Shown here: one piece after another, positions 56,660 to 64,000 of the stretch
Numbering within the stretch: the first letter of the stretch is position 1
How the letters are laid out: each line of letters begins with the position of its first letter
Assembly: GCA_903879715.1 (NCBI GenBank)
Contig: CAIRMR010000107.1
Location: 1-64,000, forward strand
Reading direction: 5' to 3'
From: an uncultured Bacteroidales bacterium
GTDB taxonomy: Bacteria > Bacteroidota > Bacteroidia > Bacteroidales > UBA4417
DNA: 64,000 nucleotides
The notes under the pieces: model-generated
The model's input: only the letters and a program-made list of their open reading frames with translations
Databases searched by the model: none
Told to the model about the DNA's origin: nothing
Program-made: the position numbers and the translations under genes

Positions 56660-57310
56660 TTATAAAATATTTAACAGGTTCAAGGGATTGCATAATAGGC
56701 AATTAGCTCCATTTGTTGTTAATTCCTCCTTTGTCCGGAAGCCCCATAACGCTCCTGCCGCGTACATTCCGGCATTATTTGCCGTTTGCATATCGGTGCC
56801 GGAATCACCTACATAAACTATCTCTTCAGGGCTGAGGCCAAATTTTTCACTTAACTGCAAAGCTACATAGGGATTTGGTTTTTTATGTGCTTCGGTGCTT
56901 AATCCGACTACGGCTTCAAACTTCCATCCCGGCAGCAAAGCCTGTACAATTTTCCTGGTAAATTCATCCGCCTTGTTCGAAAATACAGCCATTTTAATAT
57001 CACGGGAAACCAGCGCATCAAGTAACGCTGTGATCCCATCATAGGGTTTTGTTTTATTAATACAATTGTCGCGATAAAACTCAATCATCAAATTGAAGCA
57101 TGTATTAATTGTTGCCTCGTCCCGGTTTGCTTCGGGCAATGTTTTGTACACGAGATTCCGGATTCCATTGCCAATAAACTGTTTATAAGCAACAAGCGGA
57201 TGGGTAGGGAAATTGAAGTTTTGAAGTATGGTATTCATTGAATCTGCAAGGTCTTCAAGTGAATCAACCAATGTGCCGTCTAAATCAAAAATTACTCCTT
57301 TATAATTCAT
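56660..57310 (-). CDS. Phosphoglycolate phosphatase-like HAD hydrolase
   Basis: A 216-residue HAD protein with 'VIFDLDGTLVDSLEDLADSM' (motif I), 'MAVFSNKADEF' (II), 'EAHKKPNPYVALQL' (III) and 'EIVYVGDSGTDMQTA' (IV), plus a helical C1 cap. This is the Gph/PGP pattern and length. It hydrolyses 2-phosphoglycolate or a similar small phosphoester. It stands alone between the giant T9SS gene and a long gene-poor stretch. Confidence 0.9.
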   Translation of the reverse strand: MNYKGVIFDLDGTLVDSLEDLADSMNTILQNFNFPTHPLVAYKQFIGNGIRNLVYKTLPEANRDEATINTCFNLMIEFYRDNCINKTKPYDGITALLDALVSRDIKMAVFSNKADEFTRKIVQALLPGWKFEAVVGLSTEAHKKPNPYVALQLSEKFGLSPEEIVYVGDSGTDMQTANNAGMYAAGALWGFRTKEELTTNGANCLLCNPLNLLNIL

Positions 57311-57643
57311 AATGCCTGTTTTGCGTGATGATATTAAACTTTAAATAAGCGGAGGTCGCTCCTTTGCGTGAACGCTAATTCGTTTTTAAGTATAAGGAAA
57401 GGGTTTCAAATTAATCTTACCCCTGGCCGTCCGGATACGATTATTTTATCAAAGGTAAAGCTACTGAATTTACCGGTTCAAATTGTAAGATGGCAGCTTT
57501 TTGCAGACTGTTTTTAAAAGTATGGACCAGCTTAATGATTTGTCCCGTTTAAAAAATGTCATTTAGTGAAGGAATAAATGATTTAAGAAAGAGTATTAAT
57601 GGCTTTAGATTTACATCGTTGATTTAGCCAAACTTCTAAAATC

Positions 57644-57676
57644 AAACATCCTTGCCTGAAGCAGGCAGGGATGTTT
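57644..57676. repeat. Palindromic intergenic hairpin
   Basis: A 15-bp stem (AAACATCCTTGCCTG with CAGGCAGGGATGTTT, one wobble pair) around a 3-base loop. It has no adjacent gene end and looks like a dispersed REP-type unit. The remaining 57311-58047 region holds nothing that I can support as a gene. Confidence 0.6.
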
Positions 57677-58047
57677 CTTGTTCGAAATTCAAAAGAAAAA
57701 CCCTTAACTAAGTAGTAATTCCTGTTAGTGCAATATAAAAATACTGTCGGTAAACCATTCTTGCCTGACAAGATTCTTAATTCCGCGGCTCAGAAAAAGA
57801 CAGGAAGTAAAATACTGGCCTTAGGTTGTGCACTGAAAACTTTCAGCTGGGTGCAGATATCTTCAGATTGCTTCCATATAATATATCAGCGGGTATAATT
57901 TTTCATCGTACCAGAGCATGGCAAAATATATACTGCCGCATATCATGCTATCTTTCAGATAAATAGCCACCTTGGCAGTTCCGTAAACGGATTTAATTCC
58001 AAAGATGAAGCAGTAAAAATTAACTTTACCTTTGAAATAAAAATAAT

Positions 58048-58167
58048 ATGGGGAAAATTGGCCCAATCGAATTACTGCTATTTATAGGTGCCCCTCCATT
58101 AATATTGTATTTTATTTTTAAGGCTAGCCAATGGTATAGCCAATCAAAGAAAAATAAAAAGCATTAA
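58048..58167 (+). CDS. 39-residue single-pass membrane peptide
   Basis: A short frame: 'MGKIGPIELLLFIGAPPLIL' continuing 'YFIFKASQWYSQ' and a basic tail 'SKKNKKH'. One membrane helix with a strongly positive C-terminus, similar in style to the small 'IG-x-x-ELLL' membrane proteins of Bacteroidota. Its stop codon TAA (58165-58167) is also the left target duplication of the IS element, so the insertion left the protein intact. Confidence 0.55.
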   Translation: MGKIGPIELLLFIGAPPLILYFIFKASQWYSQSKKNKKH

Positions 58168-59095
58168 GAGACTGCCTGAATTTTATTTTTTAATTCTATT
58201 AAGCATAAGTTTTATCGTGGCTAATTGGATCATTGCTTGACTTGTTTCGGTTTGAAACTCAAAATCTTTGCTTAATCTGCGATAACTTTCAAACCAAACG
58301 AATGTTCTTTCAACAATCCAACGTTCTGGAAGCACTTCAAATTTAGTAGCAGTATCAGATCGAAGCACCACTTCAACTATCCATCCATAGATTTTACGAG
58401 TGTTCTCGATCAGTTCACCTCTGTATCCTCCATCGGCAATTATCTTCACTAGTAGAGCAAACCTTCCCCTGAGTTCTGCTATGACCATCGGAGCCGATTT
58501 ACTATCATGCTCATTGGCAGCATGAACAACTACCGCCAACAACAGTCCCATAGTATCAACAATAATATGTCGTTTTCTTCCTTTGGTCTTTTTGCCTCCA
58601 TCAATCCTTTGGCTTAATCCTCCTATTCTAGTCGTTTTAACGCTTTGGCTATCAATGATTCCAACGCTCGGCGATTCGTTCTTTCCAGCTTTCCTTCGCG
58701 CCTTATCTCTGGTTAATTCATGTATTAATTCGATGGCACCATCATTCTTCCATTTGGTAAAATAGTAGTAAACAAGTTTCCATGATGGAAAATGTATTGG
58801 CAGCATGCGCCATTGGCAGCCTGTTTTAAGTAAATAGAGGAGTGCATCAAAAATTTCTCTTAAAGTATGTTTTCGCTTTCGTTTGTCTTTCAGAATGTCT
58901 AATATTGCCTTCCATTGACTATCGGTGAAGTTGCTTGAATATGTTTTCATGTTTCTTTATGTGTTTGATTTCCATAAAGTTATGAAATATTGTTAATTTA
59001 AACAACTGATAGTCATTACTTTAAATCATTTTTACTGCATTTTTATTAACATTTTTTACCACTGTTAAACGAAGTTGCTGTTTTTAGACAGTCTC
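58168..59095 (-). mobile_element. Complete IS5-family element
   Basis: A 928-bp element. The left end begins GAGACTGCCTGAA (58168) and the right end, read inward on the - strand from 59095, begins GAGACTGTCTAAA, so 11 of 13 terminal bases match. Both ends are flanked by TAA (58165-58167 and 59096-59098), a 3-bp target duplication typical of IS5-type elements. One intact transposase gene fills most of it. It appears complete and possibly active. Confidence 0.88.
58183..58950 (-). CDS. IS5-family DDE transposase
   Basis: A 255-residue intact transposase. The N-terminal DUF4096-type region ('FTDSQWKAILDILKD', 'LLKTGCQWRMLPIHFPSW') precedes the DDE core: first Asp in 'VGIIDSQSVKTT', second in 'IIADGGYRGE' and the Glu in 'WIVERTFVWFESYRRLSKDF'. 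It ends 15 bp from the left inverted repeat and starts 145 bp from the right one, as expected for one-gene IS5-type elements. No frameshift or stop is seen. Confidence 0.95.
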   Translation of the reverse strand: MKTYSSNFTDSQWKAILDILKDKRKRKHTLREIFDALLYLLKTGCQWRMLPIHFPSWKLVYYYFTKWKNDGAIELIHELTRDKARRKAGKNESPSVGIIDSQSVKTTRIGGLSQRIDGGKKTKGRKRHIIVDTMGLLLAVVVHAANEHDSKSAPMVIAELRGRFALLVKIIADGGYRGELIENTRKIYGWIVEVVLRSDTATKFEVLPERWIVERTFVWFESYRRLSKDFEFQTETSQAMIQLATIKLMLNRIKK

Positions 59096-59188
59096 TAAAT
59101 TTATTTAAAATTTTCAATAGTTTTCTTTGCTGTCCTACCACTACTGAGCGAATCCTTTTGCGTGGATTACGGATCATAGAACCCACTG

Positions 59189-59300
59189 GCGCGGATTTGT
59201 AATCCGTGCCTCTTAAAGCTGGGTTTATCTGCACGCGTCTATAAAAAGATGAGCGCGAATGGTGGGTTAATTATACCAGCACGGATTACAAATCCGCACC
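59189..59300. repeat. REPIN-like pair, second family
   Basis: GCGCGGATTTGTAATCCGTG (59189-59208) and its near-exact inverse GCACGGATTACAAATCCGCA (59279-59298) are about 70 bp apart, each itself partly palindromic (GGATTNNNAATCC). ACCCA (59181) and TGGGT (59263) extend the pairing. The design resembles 671-791 but the sequence is unrelated. Confidence 0.7.
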
Positions 59301-59397
59301 AGCGAGTGAGGGAGTGATGGGGAGAGAGCGACTGCACGATTGAGTCCCCTAACCCCTTTATTCCATTGTGAGATAAAGCTGAAAGTTACAGGGTAAA

Positions 59398-61173
59398 TTA
59401 TTCGGGCACTACTTCAGTATCGGTTGTGTGCGATTTCCGTTTTTTAAGTTCGCGTTTCACTTCCAAAGCATATTCGTTTGGCGTAAGGCCGGTATATTGC
59501 CTGAAAATCCTGTAAAATGAAGTACCTGAATTAAAGCCGGCTGCCAGGGCGATGTTATTTACAGAAATCGTTTCCTCTTTGCCCACTGTTTCTTCCATTA
59601 TCTGTCGAACCTCGTTTATCCTGTAACGGTTTACCAATCCCCTGAAATTAGTACCCGAGAACTGCGCTATAGCCTCATACAGGTACTTCTTGTTTGTTCC
59701 AAGCTTATTCTGCAGGGTTTTAACATTCAGCTCCGTATCGAGGTACAGTTTTTGGGTTTCAATAAGGTTAAGCAAACTGCCGTAAAGTATTATACTCCTT
59801 TGATTCTGATCTTCTTCCGGCAACGAGTCTGAATCATTTTCCGTGTTTTCGCCATCCTTTGCCGGTTCAGTGAGTTTCATTTCGAACCTTGACCTTGCTA
59901 TTTGCAGTTGCTGATCAAGTTCCTTGTTTATAAGAAAGAGCTTGTTACGGTATCGCGACACCCTCACAAGGTAAACCAGCAACACTCCTGCAAAAAGAAG
60001 TATGAAAACTGCGGCAATAATAAGGTTCGACAAACTTCGTTTTACCTTGCTGAGCTCCAGTTCCTTTTGAAGGATCAGCAGGTTCTTTTTATGGGTTTCA
60101 TTTTCAACCATTATCTGGTTAAGTGATACGGACTGTTGTTCGGTAAATATCTGCCTTTGAAGTGTTGTGTACGATTCCAGCCACTTCAGCGCTTCGGCAT
60201 ACCGCATCTGCCCCCTGGCAGTGAGGTACAACATCGAGTCGACCCTCATCTGTAATGCAGGATAAGGCTGTTTTTGCAGTGCTTCGCGGGCTTTTATAAG
60301 GTAATTGCATGCGGCAGTGTAATTAACCTTGCTTAACGCTTGCTGACCAAGCTGGGTAAAACTCAATGCCACAAACTGTTGGTTGCCGTTTTTTGCTGCC
60401 GCTTCATTGGATTTTAAAAGGTATTCTTCCCACAACGGAATATTCCCTTTGGTATGGTAACAATCAGCAATGGCTTCCAATATATAGGCATTCAAATCCC
60501 CTTTGGGATAATTCCTGTAGGTATTCAGGCTCCTGAACAGGTATGCCAGGCTGCTGTCAGGTTTATTCAGATTGAGGTAAGCGAGGCCGATATTATATTC
60601 TGAAGCAGCCAGAAACAGGTTGTCGGCATACTTCCTGTACAACGCATTGGCTTCGAAATTGTATTTTAATGCTTCCCTGTACCTTTTGTTTTGCATCAGA
60701 ATGGTCGATAGCGAGGTAAGGGCATTTCCGTGCTTTACATGGTCGTTATTTCTGATGGAATAATTAAGTAGCTTATGGGAAAATAATATAGCGCTGTCGA
60801 ACCGGCCTGTACGGTTGCAGGCGTAAGCCATTAAAAGCCAGGTGTCGGAAATCAGCACCGAGTCGCGGGTTTGGCTTGTTAGTTCAAGCGCCTGCCTGCC
60901 AATACGATAAGCGGTATCAAAATTCCCCATCCTGAACCGGGCAAGCCCAAGTTTAGTAAGATAATACAACCTCTCATTGGTTGCCGATAACGGCAGAGCT
61001 TTCAACCGCGTAGCAGCAACACGGGCAACTTCCGGATACTCAGCTTTTTTCATCAAACCGCTTACCTCCGCATTGGAATATGACTGTGCATTTACCTGTA
61101 CGCTTAGTGTCAACAATAGTGTAAGATAAAGAAACACATGATTAATCAATCGCATAACCTGGGATATTGGCAA
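59398..61173 (-). CDS. TPR-sensor, membrane-anchored AraC-type regulator
   Basis: A 591-residue one-component regulator. A signal peptide or first membrane segment (8-28) is followed by a TPR array (35-360, e.g. 'ALKYNFEANALYRKYADNLF'), a membrane helix near 383-405 ('LIIAAVFILLFAGVLLVYLV'), a short coiled linker and an AraC HTH pair (480-590, 'VNNIALAAGFNSGTSFYRIF', 'YTGLTPNEYALEVKRELKKR'). Periplasmic TPRs probably sense a ligand or protein and the cytoplasmic end binds DNA. It is divergent from the T9SS gene at 61618, whose promoter region holds three phased repeats. No carbohydrate or histidine-kinase domain is present. Confidence 0.9.
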   Translation of the reverse strand: MPISQVMRLINHVFLYLTLLLTLSVQVNAQSYSNAEVSGLMKKAEYPEVARVAATRLKALPLSATNERLYYLTKLGLARFRMGNFDTAYRIGRQALELTSQTRDSVLISDTWLLMAYACNRTGRFDSAILFSHKLLNYSIRNNDHVKHGNALTSLSTILMQNKRYREALKYNFEANALYRKYADNLFLAASEYNIGLAYLNLNKPDSSLAYLFRSLNTYRNYPKGDLNAYILEAIADCYHTKGNIPLWEEYLLKSNEAAAKNGNQQFVALSFTQLGQQALSKVNYTAACNYLIKAREALQKQPYPALQMRVDSMLYLTARGQMRYAEALKWLESYTTLQRQIFTEQQSVSLNQIMVENETHKKNLLILQKELELSKVKRSLSNLIIAAVFILLFAGVLLVYLVRVSRYRNKLFLINKELDQQLQIARSRFEMKLTEPAKDGENTENDSDSLPEEDQNQRSIILYGSLLNLIETQKLYLDTELNVKTLQNKLGTNKKYLYEAIAQFSGTNFRGLVNRYRINEVRQIMEETVGKEETISVNNIALAAGFNSGTSFYRIFRQYTGLTPNEYALEVKRELKKRKSHTTDTEVVPE

Positions 61174-61307
61174 TGCAATTTACGATTATTTTCAATCCAT
61201 TCTCACCGTATTCTTAAACCATTTTCAGGAAGGCATCAGGTATCCATGCTATAAATACCGGTTTTATAAATACATACATATAATAATTCCGGGACAGGGA
61301 TAACCAT

Positions 61308-61437
61308 AAGTTCATTTTTGATACACTGAAGTTCGTTTTTGGTATTGATATTTTTACACCCTGGTAAAAAAAGTACGAATTTGAAAATCGAAAGTTCTTT
61401 TTTGAACACCTGTTCAGCGGCTCATCGGGTACATTTG
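61308..61437 (+). promoter_or_regulatory. Three phased AraC-type boxes plus -7 element
   Basis: AAGTTCNTTTTTG-like sites start at 61308, 61329 and 61392, spaced 21 and 63 bp, i.e. 2 and 6 helical turns of 10.5 bp. TACATTTG (61430-61437) is a perfect TAnnTTTG -7 element 24 bp after the last box. The transcript would have a 5' leader of about 175 bases before ATG 61618. The divergent AraC-type protein is the natural candidate to bind. Confidence 0.65.
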
Positions 61438-61617
61438 TGGTCCCAAGTTAAAACACCATGTTTGCAGCATGTTGAAATGTTCGCAGATAAAAATTTATGG
61501 CCAGGTACAGGGCGGCGGGTTCAGGTCTGCAGGTAACATGCAGCGAGTAAACCCGCACCACCACTAAAACGTTTAAACATAGTAAACCATCAGCATTTTA
61601 ATTCAGCTCTCACACTT

Positions 61618-64000
61618 ATGAAAACTAACTCTCCGAAACCCGTTATTCCGGATGCAAAATTGCAGAAAAGCGCTTTGCTGTTACTTCTGTTTTTAATGAT
61701 ATTATTGCCAGGGGCGAATGCACAAACGCTAATCCCCATTGCGGGTATAACAGGGGTTTCTCCTTCCTGGTATTCTGATGTATGTGCAGCTAATACTGTG
61801 GCTGGTGTAACAGACGGAAATTACGGTACGGGCAATGAAACAAATTATGGATATTCATACATCATTTATGATTTGGGTTCGTTAAAATCAATTTCAGACA
61901 TGCAAGTTGCTCCCCAGGGAGGTTGTAGCTGGGGAGCCAGTTACCTGAATGCAGCAAAGGTATATGGTAGCTCAGATAATAGCACATACACATTGATCGG
62001 AAGTATTCCCAATGTGACCTTAGGTGTTATGACCACCACAGGATTAAGCTTCACTGCAAGGTATGTTAAATTTGAATTAGTTAATAATTACTTAGGCATT
62101 GGTGAACTTCGTTTCTATGGTGGAGCCTCAAATCCTCCTCCAACCATTACGTCTTTTAGTCCGGCGAATGGTATTTCGGGTACCACCGTTACCATTACCG
62201 GCACCAACTTTACCGGTGCTTCCGCTGTTAGTTTTGGAGGCACAGCCGCAAGCTCTTATACAGTTGTCAGTGCCACAAGCATTACCGCTGTGGTAGGCAA
62301 TGGGGCAACGGGTAACGTAAGTGTAACCACGGCAGGCGGAACGGTTGCAAGTGCCGGCACTTTTATCTATCGGCCTGTTTATTTTTTAGCGAGCGGTGCC
62401 GGTACTGCTGATGCAAACGGAATTTACACCGAAGCAGGATTAAATGATGATGTTAGCTATTATGTTAAAGCCGGCTCTCCAACAATGTATCTGTATCGGG
62501 TTACTGATTTTTGGAATGGCACATTTTGGTATATTGGCTCAGTGTTGGGGAGTACTTCCACATATTTATATTATGATATGAGTAGCGCTAACACTCCTGC
62601 CGGAATTTTATTTGATTATGATCACTATCCAACCGGCAACGCCCCAAATCCTTTGGTTTCATCTCCAAATCCAATTACCAATATATCGCCGGCTTCAGCT
62701 GTTGCAGGAACAACTATTACTTTAACCGGATATTATTTTACCGGTGCAACGACCGTTAGCATCGGTGGTGTTCCTGTAGCGTCTTTTACAGTAGTCAATT
62801 CAAACAGCATTACAGCTGTTGTAGCCAATGGGAATACAGGCCAGGTTTCGGTAACAACACCAAGCGCAACCATGCTGAGCGTGGGTACTTTTTCTGAAAT
62901 ATTAACCCCTGCCATCAGCTCTTTCACCCCTACCAGTGCAGCTTCAGGCGCCACCGTTACCATAACTGGCACCAACTTTACGGGTGCTACCGCAGTTAGT
63001 TTTGGTGGCACAGCCGCAAGCTCTTATACAGTTGTCAGTGCCACAAGCATTACCGCTGTGGTAGGCAATGGAGCAACGGGTAATGTAAGTGTAACCACAG
63101 CAGGCGGAACAGCAACTCTGGCAGGATTTACCTATATCGCAAATATAACCTGGACAGGTACAACCTCGACAGCCTGGAATACCGGCAGCAACTGGAGTAC
63201 CGGTTCGGTACCCACAGCTTCGGACAATGTTACCATCCCCGATGTAACCAACGATCCGCTTATTGTTTCCGGCGTGGGTGCTAATTGCAACAACATGACG
63301 GTGAACAGCGGTGCAAGCCTGATAGTAAACTCCGGTGGCTCGCTGATTACCAATGGGAGTATTACCAACAACGGAACCATCAGCATAAAGAGGGACATAT
63401 CAGCAAGTACATGGCACCTGGTGTCGAGCCCTGTTACTTCCGCTACTGCCAGTATTTTCCTTGGCGATTACCTGCAAAGCTGGAGCGAAGGTTCACATAC
63501 CTGGACTGATATCACAAACCCGGATGCATCACTACAACCTTTGCACGGTTATGGCTTGTGGGCTACACCGTCGAAAGCCCCATCAGCTTCGTATACGTTT
63601 ACCGGCACACCCAATACCGGCAATCAAAGTCAAGCCATAAGCTTCACTGAATACTCATCAGATCCACTTGCCAATGAAGGTGCCAACCTGCTTGGTAACC
63701 CCTACCCTTCCGCGATAGACTGGGAAGGACTAAGAACAACCTATGGAGCAGTTTATTACTATAACGGTTCCTTGTATGTAAGCTGGAACGAAACCGGTAC
63801 AGGCTCACGGTATATCCCAACCATGCAGGGTTTCTTTATTGTTACTGAATCAAACGGTACTTTCTCGCTTACCAACGCCAACCGAACCCATACCATGAGC
63901 AGCTATTACAAATCGGCGGAAGAAACCAAAGAGAATCTGCTGGTGCTGGAAACTGAAAGCATAGGGATTTCGGATAAGCTGTATGTGAACTTCAGCGATG
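61618..64000 (+). CDS. T9SS-type surface protein with IPT/TIG repeats, 3' truncated
   Basis: Open from ATG 61618 to the window end (at least 794 residues). A signal peptide ends 'LLPGANA'. Residues 40-165 look like a discoidin-type (F5/8C) domain ('YGSSDNSTYTLIGSI', 'ARYVKFELVNNYLGIGELRF'). Three IPT/TIG domains follow ('TVTITGTNFTGASAVSFGG', 'TITLTGYYFTGATTVSIGG' and a third), the second after a spacer of about 80 residues. Beyond about residue 500 comes 'WNTGSNWSTGSVPTASDNVT' and a long beta-rich region ('ANLLGNPYPSAIDWE') typical of Bacteroidota T9SS cargo; the sorting domain is presumably beyond the window. The first and third IPT coding segments are almost identical in DNA. Divergent from the AraC regulator, which likely controls it. 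Confidence 0.88.
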   Translation, partial: MKTNSPKPVIPDAKLQKSALLLLLFLMILLPGANAQTLIPIAGITGVSPSWYSDVCAANTVAGVTDGNYGTGNETNYGYSYIIYDLGSLKSISDMQVAPQGGCSWGASYLNAAKVYGSSDNSTYTLIGSIPNVTLGVMTTTGLSFTARYVKFELVNNYLGIGELRFYGGASNPPPTITSFSPANGISGTTVTITGTNFTGASAVSFGGTAASSYTVVSATSITAVVGNGATGNVSVTTAGGTVASAGTFIYRPVYFLASGAGTADANGIYTEAGLNDDVSYYVKAGSPTMYLYRVTDFWNGTFWYIGSVLGSTSTYLYYDMSSANTPAGILFDYDHYPTGNAPNPLVSSPNPITNISPASAVAGTTITLTGYYFTGATTVSIGGVPVASFTVVNSNSITAVVANGNTGQVSVTTPSATMLSVGTFSEILTPAISSFTPTSAASGATVTITGTNFTGATAVSFGGTAASSYTVVSATSITAVVGNGATGNVSVTTAGGTATLAGFTYIANITWTGTTSTAWNTGSNWSTGSVPTASDNVTIPDVTNDPLIVSGVGANCNNMTVNSGASLIVNSGGSLITNGSITNNGTISIKRDISASTWHLVSSPVTSATASIFLGDYLQSWSEGSHTWTDITNPDASLQPLHGYGLWATPSKAPSASYTFTGTPNTGNQSQAISFTEYSSDPLANEGANLLGNPYPSAIDWEGLRTTYGAVYYYNGSLYVSWNETGTGSRYIPTMQGFFIVTESNGTFSLTNANRTHTMSSYYKSAEETKENLLVLETESIGISDKLYVNFSD
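62185..62342 (+). repeat. IPT-domain DNA repeat, copy 1
   Basis: This 158-bp segment matches 62953-63110 at about 149 positions without gaps, with an identical core of about 65 bp. It encodes the first IPT/TIG domain. Confidence 0.9.
62953..63110 (+). repeat. IPT-domain DNA repeat, copy 2
   Basis: The partner of 62185-62342, encoding the third IPT/TIG domain. The middle IPT domain (about 62.70-62.87 kb) is much more diverged, so the outer two were homogenised or duplicated recently. Confidence 0.9.

Noticed and set aside
57863-58066. 67-codon - strand frame
   Set aside because: It has no recognisable motif, overlaps the start of the 39-residue membrane peptide, and its composition is not convincing.
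61339-61536. 65-codon + strand frame upstream of the IPT protein
   Set aside because: It covers the AraC-type boxes, the -7 element and the leader; composition is not protein-like.
1-64000. tRNA, rRNA or known riboswitch
   Set aside because: Intergenic regions were read for tRNA T-arm and rRNA signatures and familiar riboswitch cores; none was found, although a covariance search could still reveal one.

Overview
The window looks like a chromosomal segment of a free-living, polysaccharide-degrading Bacteroidota, most likely Bacteroidales or Marinilabiliales. The evidence is five secreted proteins of type IX secretion (T9SS) style, three full-length ones with a visible C-terminal sorting domain besides the small 9.3 kb one and a fifth cut by the window edge; TAnnTTTG-type promoter elements; a fused E1 alpha/beta gene; an AraC regulator with a TPR sensor; a DUF3853 protein; and a Bacteroidota-type tyrosine recombinase. 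I saw no rRNA, tRNA or CRISPR array. The family-level placement is inference.

Region by region. (1) 1-9050: the end of a polysaccharide utilisation locus, all on +: a truncated five-bladed propeller glycosidase, a sulfatase, two GH127-type proteins and a GH78 alpha-L-rhamnosidase in tight order. (2) 9141-15400: a pair of T9SS cargo genes bracketed by two copies of a 75-bp promoter-like module. (3) 15580-22768: rhaA, rhaT, rhaM, a second GH78 and a SorE-like dehydrogenase. (4) 22985-37249, on -: SIS isomerase, transaldolase, FSA-type aldolase, bifunctional rhamnulose-1-P aldolase/lactaldehyde dehydrogenase, PHP protein, FGGY kinase, zinc dehydrogenase, two HAD phosphatases, fused 2-oxoacid dehydrogenase E1 and its E2. 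(5) 37383-44312, on +: GntR regulator with its own palindromic operator, transketolase, a VIT-domain T9SS cargo gene bracketed by two copies of the nagB leader, then nagB. (6) 44641-48798: a small AT-rich accessory block with an AAA+ ATPase, a WapI-like protein, a DUF3853 protein and an integrase. (7) 49200-56381: small membrane proteins and a 2019-aa T9SS adhesin with a 2.1-kb internal duplication. (8) 56660-64000: phosphoglycolate phosphatase-like HAD, a complete IS5-type element, a TPR-AraC sensor-regulator and a divergent T9SS gene that runs off the end.

How the genes fit together: sulfatase, GH127 and GH78 enzymes would release L-rhamnose (and arabinose) from a complex, possibly sulfated, plant or algal glycan; RhaT imports it; RhaM, RhaA, the FGGY kinase and the aldolase/dehydrogenase fusion turn it into DHAP and L-lactate; the transaldolase, FSA and transketolase link sugar phosphates to central metabolism. 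The jobs of the PHP protein, the E1/E2 pair and the two zinc dehydrogenases here are unknown. The most interesting pattern is that two separate T9SS cargo insertions in this metabolic cluster each sit between two copies of the promoter or leader of the metabolic gene downstream.
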